DNA from: Proales similis
Lineage: Eukaryota; Rotifera; Eurotatoria; Ploima; Proalidae
DNA: 64,000 nucleotides
Direction of reading: 5' to 3'
Assembly (NCBI GenBank): GCA_019059635.1
Contig: JAGVRJ010000002.1
Span: 2,232,001 to 2,296,000 of the forward strand
Of the stretch, positions 52,815 to 63,908 are shown piece after piece; within the stretch, counting starts at the first letter, position 1, and every line of letters begins with the position of its first letter. The position numbers and the translations under genes were made by a program. The notes under the pieces are model-generated. The model did not search any database. It saw nothing but the letters and a program-made list of their open reading frames with translations, and was not told the origin of the DNA.

Positions 52815-54785
52815 ATGCGGCTTAAAATTGGACTGGTTCTTTTGTTCTGCTGCAATTTGAGCGCTGCAATTTCAGCTCGAAGATATTTGGGTAAGCCATC
52901 TCATTCTGTGTGGGTATAAATAATCGAATTGTACGTGAATTCTTCCAGTCGCTGTTTGTGCTCGCAAATCTCAAAGTTTTAAAGTGCAAATATGGGACGT
53001 ATTTTCGGGAACTATGCAAAGAGAATATAGCACTCCGAACAGAGTACTAAACATTGATTGGTACTCAAATTATAAAGTGGCAGTATCAACCAGCGGTCCA
53101 GACGCATTCGCCTGGGATCTGACCAAAAACAAAAGATTTAGATATAACCACTATAGAAGAGTGAACCGGGTTGAGTTCAATTCGAACAGCGATGTTGTTG
53201 TGAGCACCAACGGAGAAAGAGGCAAACTTTGGAGTTCAACTAACGGAAAACAGCTGAGCGATGTAGAACATCCGAATGATGTTAAAAGCAGCCGAGTATT
53301 GTCCGACACATTGGTAGCCACAGGGTCAAAGGATCTAATCCGCATTTGGAATATGTATACAGAGAAGGTCAAATGTACAGTGAAAAATAGCGAGGTTGGC
53401 TGGCTTAACTCGATTGAGATTTTAGACGAGAGTAGATTGATTTCTGGAACAAGCAAAGGAATGATTTGGATAATCGATTTTAAATCGTGTCTAGAAGTCG
53501 GCTTAATCAAAAATGAGCAGCATTCAAGCTCAATAAACGACTTGTGTGTTTTTGATAAAAATTTGATTGCTACCATCTCACAGGATTCGAACTACGTTCA
53601 AGTTTGGAATATAAGCGCTTCAAGTGTCGAGTTTACCTTTACTCATGGAAATTTTGTCACAGACATTTTAACAATCAATCAAACGAAGCAATTGGCAAGC
53701 TCGGCTAAAGACGGTCGCATCAATATATGGGACCCGTTTGCTGGTCAACTGTTGAAATCTATAAATATTTCATCACCTATAGCAGCAATCGATCTTATTG
53801 AGCAAAACACAATTCTCAGTGCGACTGAGACTGGGAGAATCGCTGTCTGGGACTTTGAAGCAGCCGAATCGAGTCTCAAAACTATGGGAGCTGGTGACTA
53901 TCAGTTTGATTGCATCGTTGCAGCTGGTGAGAGTTTATTAAATTGGAATTTAATTTCTCTATTCATTTACTATTCTTGAGCTTTTTTAAAGAGCACCTTT
54001 CAATGGACCAGCCCGCGCTAAGCCCACAAAACCAGACCGATTTAGACGATGAATTAGAGCCGGCAAATGTCCCAAATCTTGCCGATGAAATTTTATACGA
54101 GATCCAAGGTTTTTCTAGTCACAGGCGCATTCTATCTGATTGTCATTAAAAAAAGTCATTTTTAGAAGATGAATCGTTTGATTTCTTCGCCGATTTGAAG
54201 AGCACTGTATCTTTACTCGAAAGTGGCCATGAACTATCAAATTGTTTGATCAACTGCTCTGATCGCGGAAGCTGTTTTTACCGAGATTCTGCGTTCGTCT
54301 GCGACTGTCAACCAGAATATGCCGGCCCCTCGTGCAGTCTGCCAATCTTAAGCTGTTCTGAGCACCCTTGTCTCAACAACGGCACCTGCATCAATCTGTT
54401 TTTCAACGGGAGCTATTCGTTTAGATGCGACTGCCCTCAGGGCTTTTTCGGCCAATACTGCCAAATTGAGATCAACTTGTGTCAGAATTTCACATGCTCA
54501 GGCAACGGAAAATGCTTGGTAAAAAACAGACGCCCTGAGTGCAAGTGCTTCAACTTGTACCACGGCCTTGAGTGCCAGTACAAATCTTCGGAGCTAGAAA
54601 CGATAGAAAGTGTTGCGAGTGTTAGCTCCTTGACCGCCATTGCCGCCATCGCTAGTTTTTTCGTGTTCACATTCATGGTCGATCTGACCCACTGCAAGAG
54701 ACTGAAAAACAGCGCCAAGCCACGCAACCGCAAGAAAACAGCCAAAACAGTGTCTTTCAAGCCAGTCTATGTTAATAAGCTTTAA
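52815..54785 (+). CDS. predicted surface protein: signal peptide, WD40 propeller, three EGF modules, TM
   Basis: Four exons, 52815-52890, 52949-53926, 53992-54108 and 54166-54785, all phase 1, give 596 residues. The first exon is a clean signal peptide (MRLKIGLVLLFCCNLSAAIS). Eight WD-type strand-d motifs follow (VQIWDVFSG, AFAWDLTKN, KLWSSTNGK, IRIWNMYTE, IWIIDFKSC, VQVWNISAS, INIWDPFAG, IAVWDFEAA) from about residue 35 to 340. After an acidic linker come three EGF-like modules (about 430-540) and a TM helix (SSLTAIAAIASFFVFTFMV) with a basic tail. WD40 propellers are normally cytosolic; an extracellular one joined to EGF modules is unfamiliar to me. The EGF part alone would suit adhesion or signalling. 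No known family is recognised. Confidence 0.82.
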
Positions 54786-55268
54786 ACGTTCGTGCTATTA
54801 AGAAGTTTTGTTCTGACAGCGTACAACCATTCTGCGCCGTCTATCTCAAGCTGCCTCTCTAGTTAATAAAATTACTTGGAAATAATAAAATGGCCTTCAG
54901 AACAGACGAATAAGGCACAAATAAGCTCCGAGGGAACTACGGACATGATAAATTGGTTAGGGCTAATTGATTGAATGCGGACTGATCGATTTAGAAGTAA
55001 AAAACAAATTCAAAAATAAAGAAAGAAGTAATTAGGTGTGACATGAACAATGCGCATAATGCGAGTTCTATTCACAATCACTCAGGTCGAGCGCTGAGGT
55101 AAAAATAAGAAATTGCGATCTAAGTTGGCAAACACTCTTCGACTATTATGCAAATTACAGTCACCAAGGGCAATATTGGCAAGCAGGTTACATTTCATTA
55201 TTCAGCAGTTTTCAGTCCCCTTTCCCAGACCCAACCAGAGAGAGAGAGAGAAAACAACCACAGACCAA
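54786..55268. other. spacer with 3' and 5' UTRs
   Basis: AT-rich gap. A short GA repeat (AGAGAGAGAGAGA) lies at about 55238-55252, just before the next start codon. No gene is visible. Confidence 0.45.
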
Positions 55269-56201
55269 ATGAATAGTTCGACCACAGCCGAGCAAGAAAT
55301 TGAAGCCAACCCTCCAACTTATCACTCGGCAGTGACAGGCACCAACGAAGGTGAGCGAGCATTTTTTTGATGGAATATCTTAGAGAAGACTGTTTGAGCC
55401 TTAATGCAAGCGCCTGATCAACCGCCCAGCTATCATTCCATTTACGGACGATTGAAGCAGGCCAACTCAGACTCGTCAAATCCAGTTGAGTTCGCGGGCA
55501 AAGCCTTTAGCATAATATGCGGTTCAAGTAAAAATTTTCGGCCAAGATTAGGGCGATCGAGATTTTTGTTAATTAACGACGTTTGTTTAGTTTTAATCAC
55601 AATCGTCTTTCTTATAATGGGCGCTGTGAGTGTGGCTCAGATTTCGATCGGTGCCATTTACAAGGACGAATGTAGAATACAGAGCAGAATTCCGATCTGG
55701 CTCATTGTCAGTGGTTCAATTGGTTTGTTCTCCACAGTTGTCTACACGTCCCGCAATCTGTACAACATTTGCAAGTGAGAGGCTCAAAACATTCGATGAT
55801 TAGAGCTGCTTGAAAGCAATTAAAGAAAAAGGAAAAACGACCAAGAACCCAAACAAAATGGAATCGTCAACTGCATCATGTGTCCGGTGGAAATTTTTAT
55901 ATTCGTTTGGTTCATTTGCGGTAACAGAACGCGACCTTTCTTCTCCCACATGAGCATTGCTCAAAATTCGTGTGAAGGAAACGTCTGGGTCTACTCGGTC
56001 AACAACCAGGTCTCATTCGACTCGGCCTCTCCAAACTATTGTCACTCAACGTGTTATTTATTTGCGTTCTGGTATTTGACCATCAGCTGGATCCTGGCTT
56101 TATTTTGCTGCTGTTGTCTGATCTGCTTGTTCGCCATGGTCTGTTGTGGATCGATTTGTGCAGCAGCGGCGGCGGCAGGCAGCTCCAGCGAGCGGCGTTA
56201 G
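55269..56201 (+). CDS. TMEM272-like four-pass membrane protein 2
   Basis: Four exons, 55269-55350, 55411-55774, 55826-55920 and 55978-56201, give 254 residues. An N-terminal cytosolic segment of about 80 residues has two PPSYHS/PPTYHS motifs, which suit WW-domain ligase binding (PPxY). Four hydrophobic segments follow, with IPIWLIVSGSIGL and, in the last exon, GNVWVYSVNN and YCHSTCYLFAFW. The paralogue at 16209-16982 shares these lines but lacks the PPxY tail. The last splice is at the same codon phase in both genes, the first ones are not. Function of TMEM272 is unknown; the PPxY motifs suggest Nedd4-family regulation. Confidence 0.75.
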
Positions 56202-56450
56202 ACCAGAAAACTCGCGGGCAATTGTCTATTTCATCAATATTACAATAATACTGTTTCATTTGCTGAAAATTCTCATTTCGTTTCGTACGAATTATTCGAA
56301 TGAAATTCATGTTTCATCTACACCAATGATTTTGTTCGATTTTTATTGGTTACGACTAAGAGGGTCAGCGAGACAAATTGATTAGAGAATAAATAGCAAA
56401 GTTCTAGAGAAAAAGGGGAATCGACATGAATGGAAATGCGCACAAAACGT

Positions 56451-59270
56451 TCAGACCGACTGGATGATCAGTTCATAGGCATTTTTGACCGTCTCAATCA
56501 CATCCACGGTGTTGGTTTTGAGTGAGAGGGTCAAAACTGGATTGCCTGGCATGTACTTAAGCTCGGCCAAAATCCAGATGCCGTTGGTAAGCTTAATCGA
56601 CTGGTACATCATGTCTTGGCCTTCGACGTTTCTCTTGGCAATTGTGAACACGTTGTTGTTTCTTAGTTTGTTGCAGAGATCGTCCGAGCTGATCAGGGCG
56701 GCGAGTGGCTGAAGCTGCGATTGGAACTCGTTCTGCTCGGGTATTTCCTTCCATGTGTTCAAGAACAGACGCTTGTCGATTTCGCCGTCCTCCGCAAAAT
56801 AGACATGCATGGGAACTTGAACGCTAAAGTAGAAGACATCTACGTTGTTCTTGAGCGCCACCTGAAGATTGTTGATCGGGCTCATTTTCATTACTGGACC
56901 GTTGGTGTTTAGTTGAATGGAAACGTTTTGCGTCTCGCTCGGACTCAGCTGAGACAGTTGCAGAGGCTGGGCACAAATGAGCCCGAAGCTATTCTTGTTA
57001 AGCTGCAAAGCAAACGAGTTCATTGGCTGGAGAGCTCGATTGCTTAGCGAAAGGTCCATGTAGATGGCGCCGTTTCGACGAGCGAATGTGCCGTTCAGCT
57101 CCAAGCCCTTTCCGGCCTGCGCGTTTATCCACACAGCTTTTGGCGGTGTGAAGCACGAAGTGCCCACAGATGTTTGGCTCATTGAGAGTCCGGAGAAAAT
57201 GTCTGCTAGTGGCGAGTTTACAGCCGCGCCTGTGGCAGCTGATGGAGTCGGAGTGTACGAAGTTGCATGCTCAGCTGCTGACGGTCCTCCAATCAAACTG
57301 TCTAGGCCATCGCCGAGAAGGTCAAGTCCCGCTGGCGGGTTCGGTGTTTGACTCTGTCCATACGAGGGCATGGGAGTGAAGCCTCCGATGTCAAGAAGAT
57401 CACCGATCAAATCTCCTCCCGGAATGACGGTTGACTGTGCCTGTTCGCCTGTGTAGGCACTCTCTCCAACTGAACCAGTCAGCTTGTTCGGAAGCGACTT
57501 CCTGGTGGCGGTTCGGCCTTCGACGAACGCACTTGGCGGTTTGTGGTAAACAGAAGCGAGTGTGGAAATGTTGCAAATCAGCTCGTCGAGCAGAGTCGGT
57601 TCAAGAAGATCGGTCTCTTCAGAGATGAGTGGCTTCTCGGCAAGCACAACTTCCTTGGCCGCGGCAGCATCGGTGCTCAGCAAACGCCAGTAGATATAGC
57701 CTCTGTCACGCAAGTCTGGATTATCCGTGTCTTGGGTGGTGAGCGTGAGCACATTTTGCACAAGCTCCTGCGTGTCTGTCGGCTTCTTTAAGAACAGCTT
57801 CACAATGGCAGTGAGAAGCTGTAGCTGAACCTGCGTGTTTTCATCCTGAAAGCCGTCCAGGAAGCTTTGCAGTAGCTCGTCAGCATTGTCGATTCGTTCT
57901 GCATACTCTCCGATAATCCAAATCATTGATGCACGCGCTTCGGGCTCGTCGAGCGAGTCCAAGTTCTCGCAAAGTGTCGAGATTATGTTCTCGTATCTGT
58001 TGGGATATTTGCGGAAGATGTCCTTGATGACAACAATAGCCTCCTGGACCACATAGTTGACTTTGGTCTGAATTAGCTCAATGAGGGTCGATACGCATTT
58101 TTCGGCCGCCTGTTCCACTTTGATAGCACATCGTCCAATCGCTCTGACCGACTTGCGCACAAAGTCCACATCGACTTCGGTGGCGTACTCCTTAAGCTCG
58201 CCAAGAACCTGAGCGATGTTTGACGCATTCGTTAGTCTGATCATGATGTCCAATTTCTCCAGCTTAACATAAATCGGGTCGTTGTACTTGACGAAAAACA
58301 CTTTCATCTCATTCTTCAATATGTCCGGACGCTTCTGCACGATCAAGTTTATGTTTCGTAGAGCCACGTACTGAATCTCCGGCTCGGCTGAAAGCAACGT
58401 GACTAGAGGAGGAGCCAGCTTTCGCTGCAAGTTGGTGACAAACTCGCCAGCCGAGCGCTCGAGCATCTCAATAAGCTTCATGATCACTTTGATTGTGGAG
58501 AGGACGACTGCGGCATTTGCATGGGCCAGACGCGGTGAGACTCGTTCGCAAATGTTGCGAGCTTCAGTGTCATCCTTTGGAACATAGTTGGCAATTGAAT
58601 CGAGAATGAAAACTTGTCCCCACTCTGAGCACTCGTTGAGCGCCGTGAGCAGTTTGTTGATTGTTGCCGAATTCATTTCAAAAACTTGACTATTCGGCGA
58701 CGTTTCGGCTATTTCGGTCAGAGCAGCGACAGCGTTGGCCACCACCATCGGATTCGAGTCGGAAATGAGATCGCGCAGAAGCTCCAGGAAGCCTTGCTCT
58801 TCGACTAGATGCGCGTTTATGTCAAATAATTTGGCAACGCAAACGGCGGCCGTCTTGCGCACATACGGATCCTCGTCTTTCAAGCACTTGCGCAAAGGCT
58901 CGCACAAGTATTCTGTAATCTTTTCTACTCTAATGCAGCCCATTGTGCGGACAGCCAGCGCGCGAATCAGCGGATTCGGATCCTCACAGTCTTTTACAAA
59001 CGTGTTCACCGCCATGATGGCCATATCCGGCTGAGATTTGGCATAATTCATTAAGTACAAGTAGACAAGCTTCTTAAGCTCAAGATTGTCCGTTTGCATG
59101 CAGTTGACCACGTCCGGGAACAGGGCGCTCACGTCTTTGCCGACTGTCATGCTCGCGATCACTTTTTTGACCGCCTCCTTCTTTTTCTCTTTCTTCTCAC
59201 TGTTCAGCTCGGCCTTGAGCTCAAATATCTCGCCCTTTTTTGTGGTCGTAAAGTACTTTGAGTCGGTCAT
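56451..59270 (-). CDS. AP1B1: beta-adaptin, AP-1/AP-2 large subunit
   Basis: A 939-residue intronless gene starting [19 protein letters not shown], which is the conserved beta-adaptin start; the frame extends upstream to 59360 without conservation, and a 5' UTR intron seems to end just before the ATG. The trunk is a HEAT-repeat solenoid with [19 protein letters not shown] and [18 protein letters not shown], ending near residue 585. A hinge with clathrin-box-like IGDLLDI and LDLLG words and an appendage domain follow. The gene serves both AP-1 and AP-2 in many invertebrates; I cannot separate the two. It sorts clathrin cargo at the trans-Golgi and plasma membrane. Confidence 0.93.
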   Translation of the reverse strand: MTDSKYFTTTKKGEIFELKAELNSEKKEKKKEAVKKVIASMTVGKDVSALFPDVVNCMQTDNLELKKLVYLYLMNYAKSQPDMAIMAVNTFVKDCEDPNPLIRALAVRTMGCIRVEKITEYLCEPLRKCLKDEDPYVRKTAAVCVAKLFDINAHLVEEQGFLELLRDLISDSNPMVVANAVAALTEIAETSPNSQVFEMNSATINKLLTALNECSEWGQVFILDSIANYVPKDDTEARNICERVSPRLAHANAAVVLSTIKVIMKLIEMLERSAGEFVTNLQRKLAPPLVTLLSAEPEIQYVALRNINLIVQKRPDILKNEMKVFFVKYNDPIYVKLEKLDIMIRLTNASNIAQVLGELKEYATEVDVDFVRKSVRAIGRCAIKVEQAAEKCVSTLIELIQTKVNYVVQEAIVVIKDIFRKYPNRYENIISTLCENLDSLDEPEARASMIWIIGEYAERIDNADELLQSFLDGFQDENTQVQLQLLTAIVKLFLKKPTDTQELVQNVLTLTTQDTDNPDLRDRGYIYWRLLSTDAAAAKEVVLAEKPLISEETDLLEPTLLDELICNISTLASVYHKPPSAFVEGRTATRKSLPNKLTGSVGESAYTGEQAQSTVIPGGDLIGDLLDIGGFTPMPSYGQSQTPNPPAGLDLLGDGLDSLIGGPSAAEHATSYTPTPSAATGAAVNSPLADIFSGLSMSQTSVGTSCFTPPKAVWINAQAGKGLELNGTFARRNGAIYMDLSLSNRALQPMNSFALQLNKNSFGLICAQPLQLSQLSPSETQNVSIQLNTNGPVMKMSPINNLQVALKNNVDVFYFSVQVPMHVYFAEDGEIDKRLFLNTWKEIPEQNEFQSQLQPLAALISSDDLCNKLRNNNVFTIAKRNVEGQDMMYQSIKLTNGIWILAELKYMPGNPVLTLSLKTNTVDVIETVKNAYELIIQSV

Positions 59271-60084
59271 TTTGGGTGAAATTTGAATCTGGAAATTAAA
59301 TTTAAGAGAAATTGAGCGTCTAATGATAAAACCATATATAAACGGTCTGAGTGAGTGCAAGTGACATAAAATTGATTTTTGCCTCAGCAGCTGCTGCCGC
59401 TTACTCTACTGCATTCAGGCAAGGGTTCGTTTAATGCTGGTCTTTGGCTCGTCATTTCATTATGATAATTGAACAAACTAGAACCATGTCAATCGAGCTT
59501 GCAAAAATTTCGTCCCAATCTGTCTCATTATCATTTCAGGCCAAGCTAATATATTTCACGCTAACTCAACTGTTTACTCCGAAAATTGAAAGCATGTGCG
59601 AGAGGCGTTCTTCTCCTCCAAGTTTCATCATCAAACGTGTTGCTAAATCTACCCGACAATATTTCAAATGACGATCATTATCTCGCAGCATAATGTCACT
59701 TGAAGGCGCGCTTATTGTCCGATGCTCTGATTCTAGTCGCGGATTTGACTCGTCGACAAACGATCTGCTCCATGCCTGGCGATAGATAAATCCAGAATTG
59801 CAAATAGAGCCTCGTTTCACCAACAGTTTAAGAGTAGAGGCCTCCATGGAACTTCCCAGACCCTCTCACAAAAATATTAAGCCCAAAGTTAATTTGCTCT
59901 ACACTGGCGACGAGGTCTTAGGGAATTTGAAATAAAATCGACCGATTGTTATTCAAGATATGCCGGGTCAACAAGTCAAAGACAGCGAACAATCAAGTGG
60001 CGAGTATAAGTTTCGTTCAAATATTTCATGATGTACTTGAACTTTTGAAAAGCAATATATTCCGGCTTGTGAAAGAATTTAAAC
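59271..60084. other. spacer containing one possible small gene
   Basis: Promoter and 5' UTR of beta-adaptin, the possible small gene at 59566-59847, and the 5' flank of WTAP. Confidence 0.4.
59566..59847 (-). CDS. hypothetical 93-residue protein
   Basis: One uninterrupted minus-strand frame starting MEASTLKLLVKRGS and ending LGGEERLSHMLSIFGVNS. It has balanced composition, no long simple tracts, no TM helix and no motif I recognise. It lies between the WTAP and beta-adaptin genes on the beta-adaptin strand. Length and composition make it likelier than most such frames, but no homologue can be named. Confidence 0.4.
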   Translation of the reverse strand: MEASTLKLLVKRGSICNSGFIYRQAWSRSFVDESNPRLESEHRTISAPSSDIMLRDNDRHLKYCRVDLATRLMMKLGGEERLSHMLSIFGVNS

Positions 60085-60909
60085 ATGGAACGGCCAGATA
60101 ATTATTCTAGTCAACAAATTGAACAGCTGGGCACGGATGATCTCCGAAAACTTGTTGGAAAAATGAACAATTACATCGATTTTGTGGATGAAGAATTGAA
60201 AAAATCAAAGAGCAAACTAAGAGAATGTCAGATGGAACAGGCGAGACTGAAGAACGTGATATTGATGAATCATGTCTCTAACAAAAGATACGAGCATGTC
60301 AGCAAAAGGTATCAGATTCATTCGAATTGAAAACACAAAGATCAAACCTGCCAACTCAAAGGTAGCCACGAGGAACAATCAAATCAGCAGGAGCCAGTAA
60401 AACAAAAAGTCCAAATGACCGATCCCAGTGTAAATGCCATAATTATGCAGCTGAGAAAAGAGCTTGAAGAAACGCGAATGAAACGGGACGAGCTTCAAAG
60501 CGAGCTAAATTCAACCAAATTCAATCCAGACAGGTGGGCTGAGTACAATTTTAGAGCAAACTAAATTCTTGATTTATCTTTTTTAAAATTTAAAAGTCAG
60601 CTGAGTAAACGGCTCGTGCTCAAATGTAAAAAGCTCATGAGCGAAAACGAAGAGCTTGGCAGAATGGTCTCATCGGGCAGAGTTGCTCAGCTCGAGAACG
60701 AGCTGGCGTATTACAAACAGCTTTTGAACGTTGCGTGTGAGAACGAACAGAGTAACTTGGCCTTAATCAACTAGTCGGTCGATCAAGCCAAATAATTTTT
60801 TTATTTTCAAGATATAAATGCATTTTTGGCCGAAATCGACCACGAGATGGAAGCTATGCATTCAAGTATGATGGAACTCAAGCAGAGAGCGTCAGTGAAG
60901 CCCGAGTAA
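60085..60909 (+). CDS. WTAP: WTAP-like m6A writer complex subunit, short form
   Basis: Four exons encode about 215 residues, nearly all coiled coil. The diagnostic stretch is SQLSKRLVLKCKKLMSENEELG followed by VSSGRVAQLENELAYYKQL; the next exon has INAFLAEIDHEMEAMHSSM. WTAP scaffolds the METTL3-METTL14 methyltransferase with VIRMA and others in nuclear speckles and influences splicing. Vertebrate WTAP has about 396 residues with a long Ser-rich tail; here translation stops right after the coiled coil, SVKPE. The first exon (MERPDNYSSQQIEQL) reads like the family DELILRWKQYEAYV helix, diverged. AATAAA at 60947 supports the end. Confidence 0.85.
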
Positions 60910-61458
60910 GCGGCAACCTCGCAGCTGTTTACCTCGACGCCATCGAAATAAAGTCGAATTTTACCTCTTGTCAATAACTTCGAATTTTATTCTATTTTTT
61001 TCCATTTTTTTTCAGCTTTTGTCTATATAAAGCTGAAGCTTACCGTCCAGCTTTTTTGGGTTTAAAATAAAAATCCAACAGACGCTCAAATTGAAAAGAA
61101 AAATAAAGCAAATATAAATATACACCTGTGTCTAAAGAACGCTTATGTCAATTCTGGCAGAACAATACCTGAAACCGAAATTTACTTTCAGCTTGAGTTC
61201 CAAAATCAACTTAGTGTGCTTCGCTGTAGCATAAATTTTACTTTGGCGTCTGACAAACGGCTGTGTTCCAGTGGCATTCCAAATTTACTTTTAATAAAAC
61301 ACATTAACTCATAGGGTTTGTCTAAGATTTTTGCAATGTCATTTGATTTAGAAAAAAAAATAAAGAATCGTTTGCTGTCCGCTCATATAAATTTGAATGT
61401 TCAATTTGCTAAAGAGCACTTTTTCATTTGAAAGAAAGCTTTTTTCGAAGAAAAAAAA
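60910..61458. other. spacer with the lipocalin-like gene promoter
   Basis: 3' flank of WTAP and promoter of the next gene with a TATA box at 61386-61392. A weak A-rich run lies near 61081-61115. No gene is seen. Confidence 0.45.
61386..61392 (+). promoter_or_regulatory. TATA box before the lipocalin-like gene
   Basis: TATAAAT lies 73 bases before the ATG at 61459, a good distance for a TATA box with a short 5' UTR. Confidence 0.55.
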
Positions 61459-62210
61459 ATGAGCCGAGTCTTGATCGCTTCACTCTGCCTGGTTTTGGCT
61501 AGCCAAGCAACTGCTTGGTCGACCTACTGCAAAAAGCCAAAGGCTGCTGAGAACTATAATATCCAGATGGTGAGTGGAGTGCTAATCTTGACTTTTCACG
61601 GTCAGTCCAATTCAACGAGCATTTCAAGACCACCGGTGACTGGTTTGGCCTGTCAACTGGAAACGATATGGCCGAGGCTGGTGACAAATGTCTGCGTGCT
61701 TTCAAGACTCTGAGTGTTTCTCCCGATGGCTATGGTATCGAGAACTGGTCGGTTGAATGGAGAAAGTAAATTTAAGCTTTGTCTTGAAAAAATTGAGGCA
61801 TGCACGCTTGAAAAAAATATTTTAGTGTTTCCGGTTCGGGCGACAGAATGAATTTAACTACTTACTTCAACCAGAGCAATCCTGTATACAGAGGAGTGGA
61901 GTCTGAAATTCCCACATCGGGACCGTTCTTTTTCTACAGCATGAAAAAGCACTTGACTCACATCACAACCATATTCAGCAGCGCTGATGTGGAGCTCGAA
62001 TACATTTGCACTGAGGTCAAGCATTTTTGGTGGACTGATGCTTATGAATCCTTTTTCCTTGCGGTCAGAAATCTTGACCAGGCCAGCGCCCGCGACTTGA
62101 ACTACGCTTACAAACAAATCTTGAAGCTCGGCTTTGAGGCAGATGAATTTCATTTCTTCAAGCACCGAGACTGCGATGTTGATGAGTCTCAAATGACCAT
62201 GAACATGTGA
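61459..62210 (+). CDS. lipocalin-like secreted protein
   Basis: Three exons, 61459-61569, 61620-61765 and 61826-62210, give 213 residues. The first splice is chosen because it uses a GTGAGT donor and a 50-base intron; a 32-base alternative exists. A signal peptide (VLIASLCLVLASQATAW) is followed by the GxW-type start TTGDWFGLS, alternating strands, and an end with KQILKLGFEADEFHFFKHRDC, as in lipocalins. Four Cys could form two disulfides. Lipocalins bind small hydrophobic ligands; the ligand here is unknown. AATAAA at 62268. Other calycins (FABP-like) remain possible. Confidence 0.65.
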
Positions 62211-62563
62211 AAAACTTTATTCTATCCCTAAGTTAGATGAATCATTCTCAAAGAATTCTGCTTAACCAATAAATCATATGGAGCTTAAATGTTTCTCTCT
62301 AAACTCTTTTGTTTGAATCATTAACTGAGTCAGTTTCAAATGGCAATAATCTGATTTCCTTGGCGGCTGAAACGAATCGCTTGCAATCACTTGCATGTTG
62401 AATTGATCTGCTTGTTTTGCAATCTGCTGCATGCGCCAGTTTAGGCATGTACCATTTTAATTTAAGTTAGACTTTGACTCCAACCGACTAAAGGAGGCCC
62501 GGCCCATTCTATCCAGTTTACTCGAGCTCTTCGCACAATTTTATCATCAAAGACTATTTCAAA
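62211..62563. other. spacer, nothing recognised
   Basis: 3' UTR of the lipocalin-like gene and promoter of SLC25A20. Confidence 0.45.
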
Positions 62564-63681
62564 ATGGCAAAAGTAAATCCGATCAGTGACTTTATTGCGG
62601 GTGGAGTTGGCGGCTCTTGTCTAGTGATCGTAGGTCATCCTTTGGACACAATTAAGGTATTTAAACAGTGATTGCATTTTTGACTCTCTGATCAGCCACC
62701 TCAAACTTGTTCAGGTTCGACTTCAAACTATGGCCAGACCGGCCAAAGGAGAACTACCTTTGTACACTGGAACTTGGGATTGTGCTCGAAAGATTGTGAC
62801 CAAAGAGGCAAGATAAAGCAAAGCTTTTCAAAGTCTTATCACTGGTTGTTCAATTTGCTTTCTAGGGCTTCCTCGGTTTGTACAAAGGAATGGCGGCTCC
62901 TCTGGCTGGAGTATCCCCAATGTTTGCGGTGTGCTTTTTAGGCTTTGGCGTTGGAAAATCGCTGCAAACTCCGTCCAACCCTGACGGAACATACTGGTAA
63001 TGGCCTCTTCTGGCTAAATGGCTGTGATTTGTAAAATGCTCGTCTGGTTAGCCTGCTTCAAATATTCAATGCCGGTCTTATGGCCGGTGTATTTACAACT
63101 GCCATTATGGCACCCGGTGAACGAATCAAGTGTCTACTTCAAATCCAGGCAGCATCGAGCGGTGAAAAGAAATACAATGGAGCAGTTGACTGCGCCAAGA
63201 AACTCTACAAAGAAGGAGGTCTGCGAAGTGTCTACCGAGGAACAACGGCAACTCTTCTTCGAGATATGCCGGCCAGCGGCGCCTACTTTGCATCATATGA
63301 TTTAATAAAGAAATCTCTTGCCGATCCCAATCAACCAGGACAGCTGAGTCCGTTGAAGACCATATTCGCCGGCGGCATGGCCGGCATATTTAACTGGATC
63401 GTGGCCTTGCCAGTTGACGTGGCCAAATCAAGGCTCCAGACCGCGCCCGAAGGCATGTATCGAGGTCTGCTCGATGTCTACAAGGAAATGTTCCGCAACG
63501 AAGGCATTTCCTCTCTTTATCGTGGATTCACGCCCGTCTTGCTCAGGTTTGTAAAGCAGCCCTTTTCATCAGCCGCCAGTGTTTTGACCGATTTCGAATT
63601 TCAAGAGCTTTTCCCGCCAACGCAGCATGCTTTTTAGGTTACGAGGTGGCGCTGATCGCTCTTTCAGCCATCGGCCTCTGA
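62564..63681 (+). CDS. SLC25A20: mitochondrial carnitine/acylcarnitine carrier
   Basis: Five exons, 62564-62656, 62715-62807, 62866-62996, 63052-63546 and 63606-63681, give 295 residues. Three mitochondrial-carrier repeats are complete, with [27 protein letters not shown] and [24 protein letters not shown] is the line typical of the carnitine carrier (human [13 protein letters not shown]). It exchanges acylcarnitine for carnitine across the inner membrane, feeding fatty-acid oxidation. The second intron, after 62807, begins with GC instead of GT (GAG|GCAAGA). AATAAA at 63737. Confidence 0.95.
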
Positions 63682-63908
63682 GATTTCTCATATCTCGTGT
63701 TTTCTTAGATTCAAATTATTACTCGCCTCGATAATGAATAAAAGCGAATTTCACACATTTAACAGAACGCATTCGATTCAAGGCGGTTCTTGCGATTTCG
63801 GGTTTGGCACTCCGAATCTTTTTTTTTTTTAAATCTTAGGCGACAAAAAGACAAATTTTTATGTTGATGTCATCATATCTTCATAGGAGTCATTGATTCG
63901 GTCGAAAA

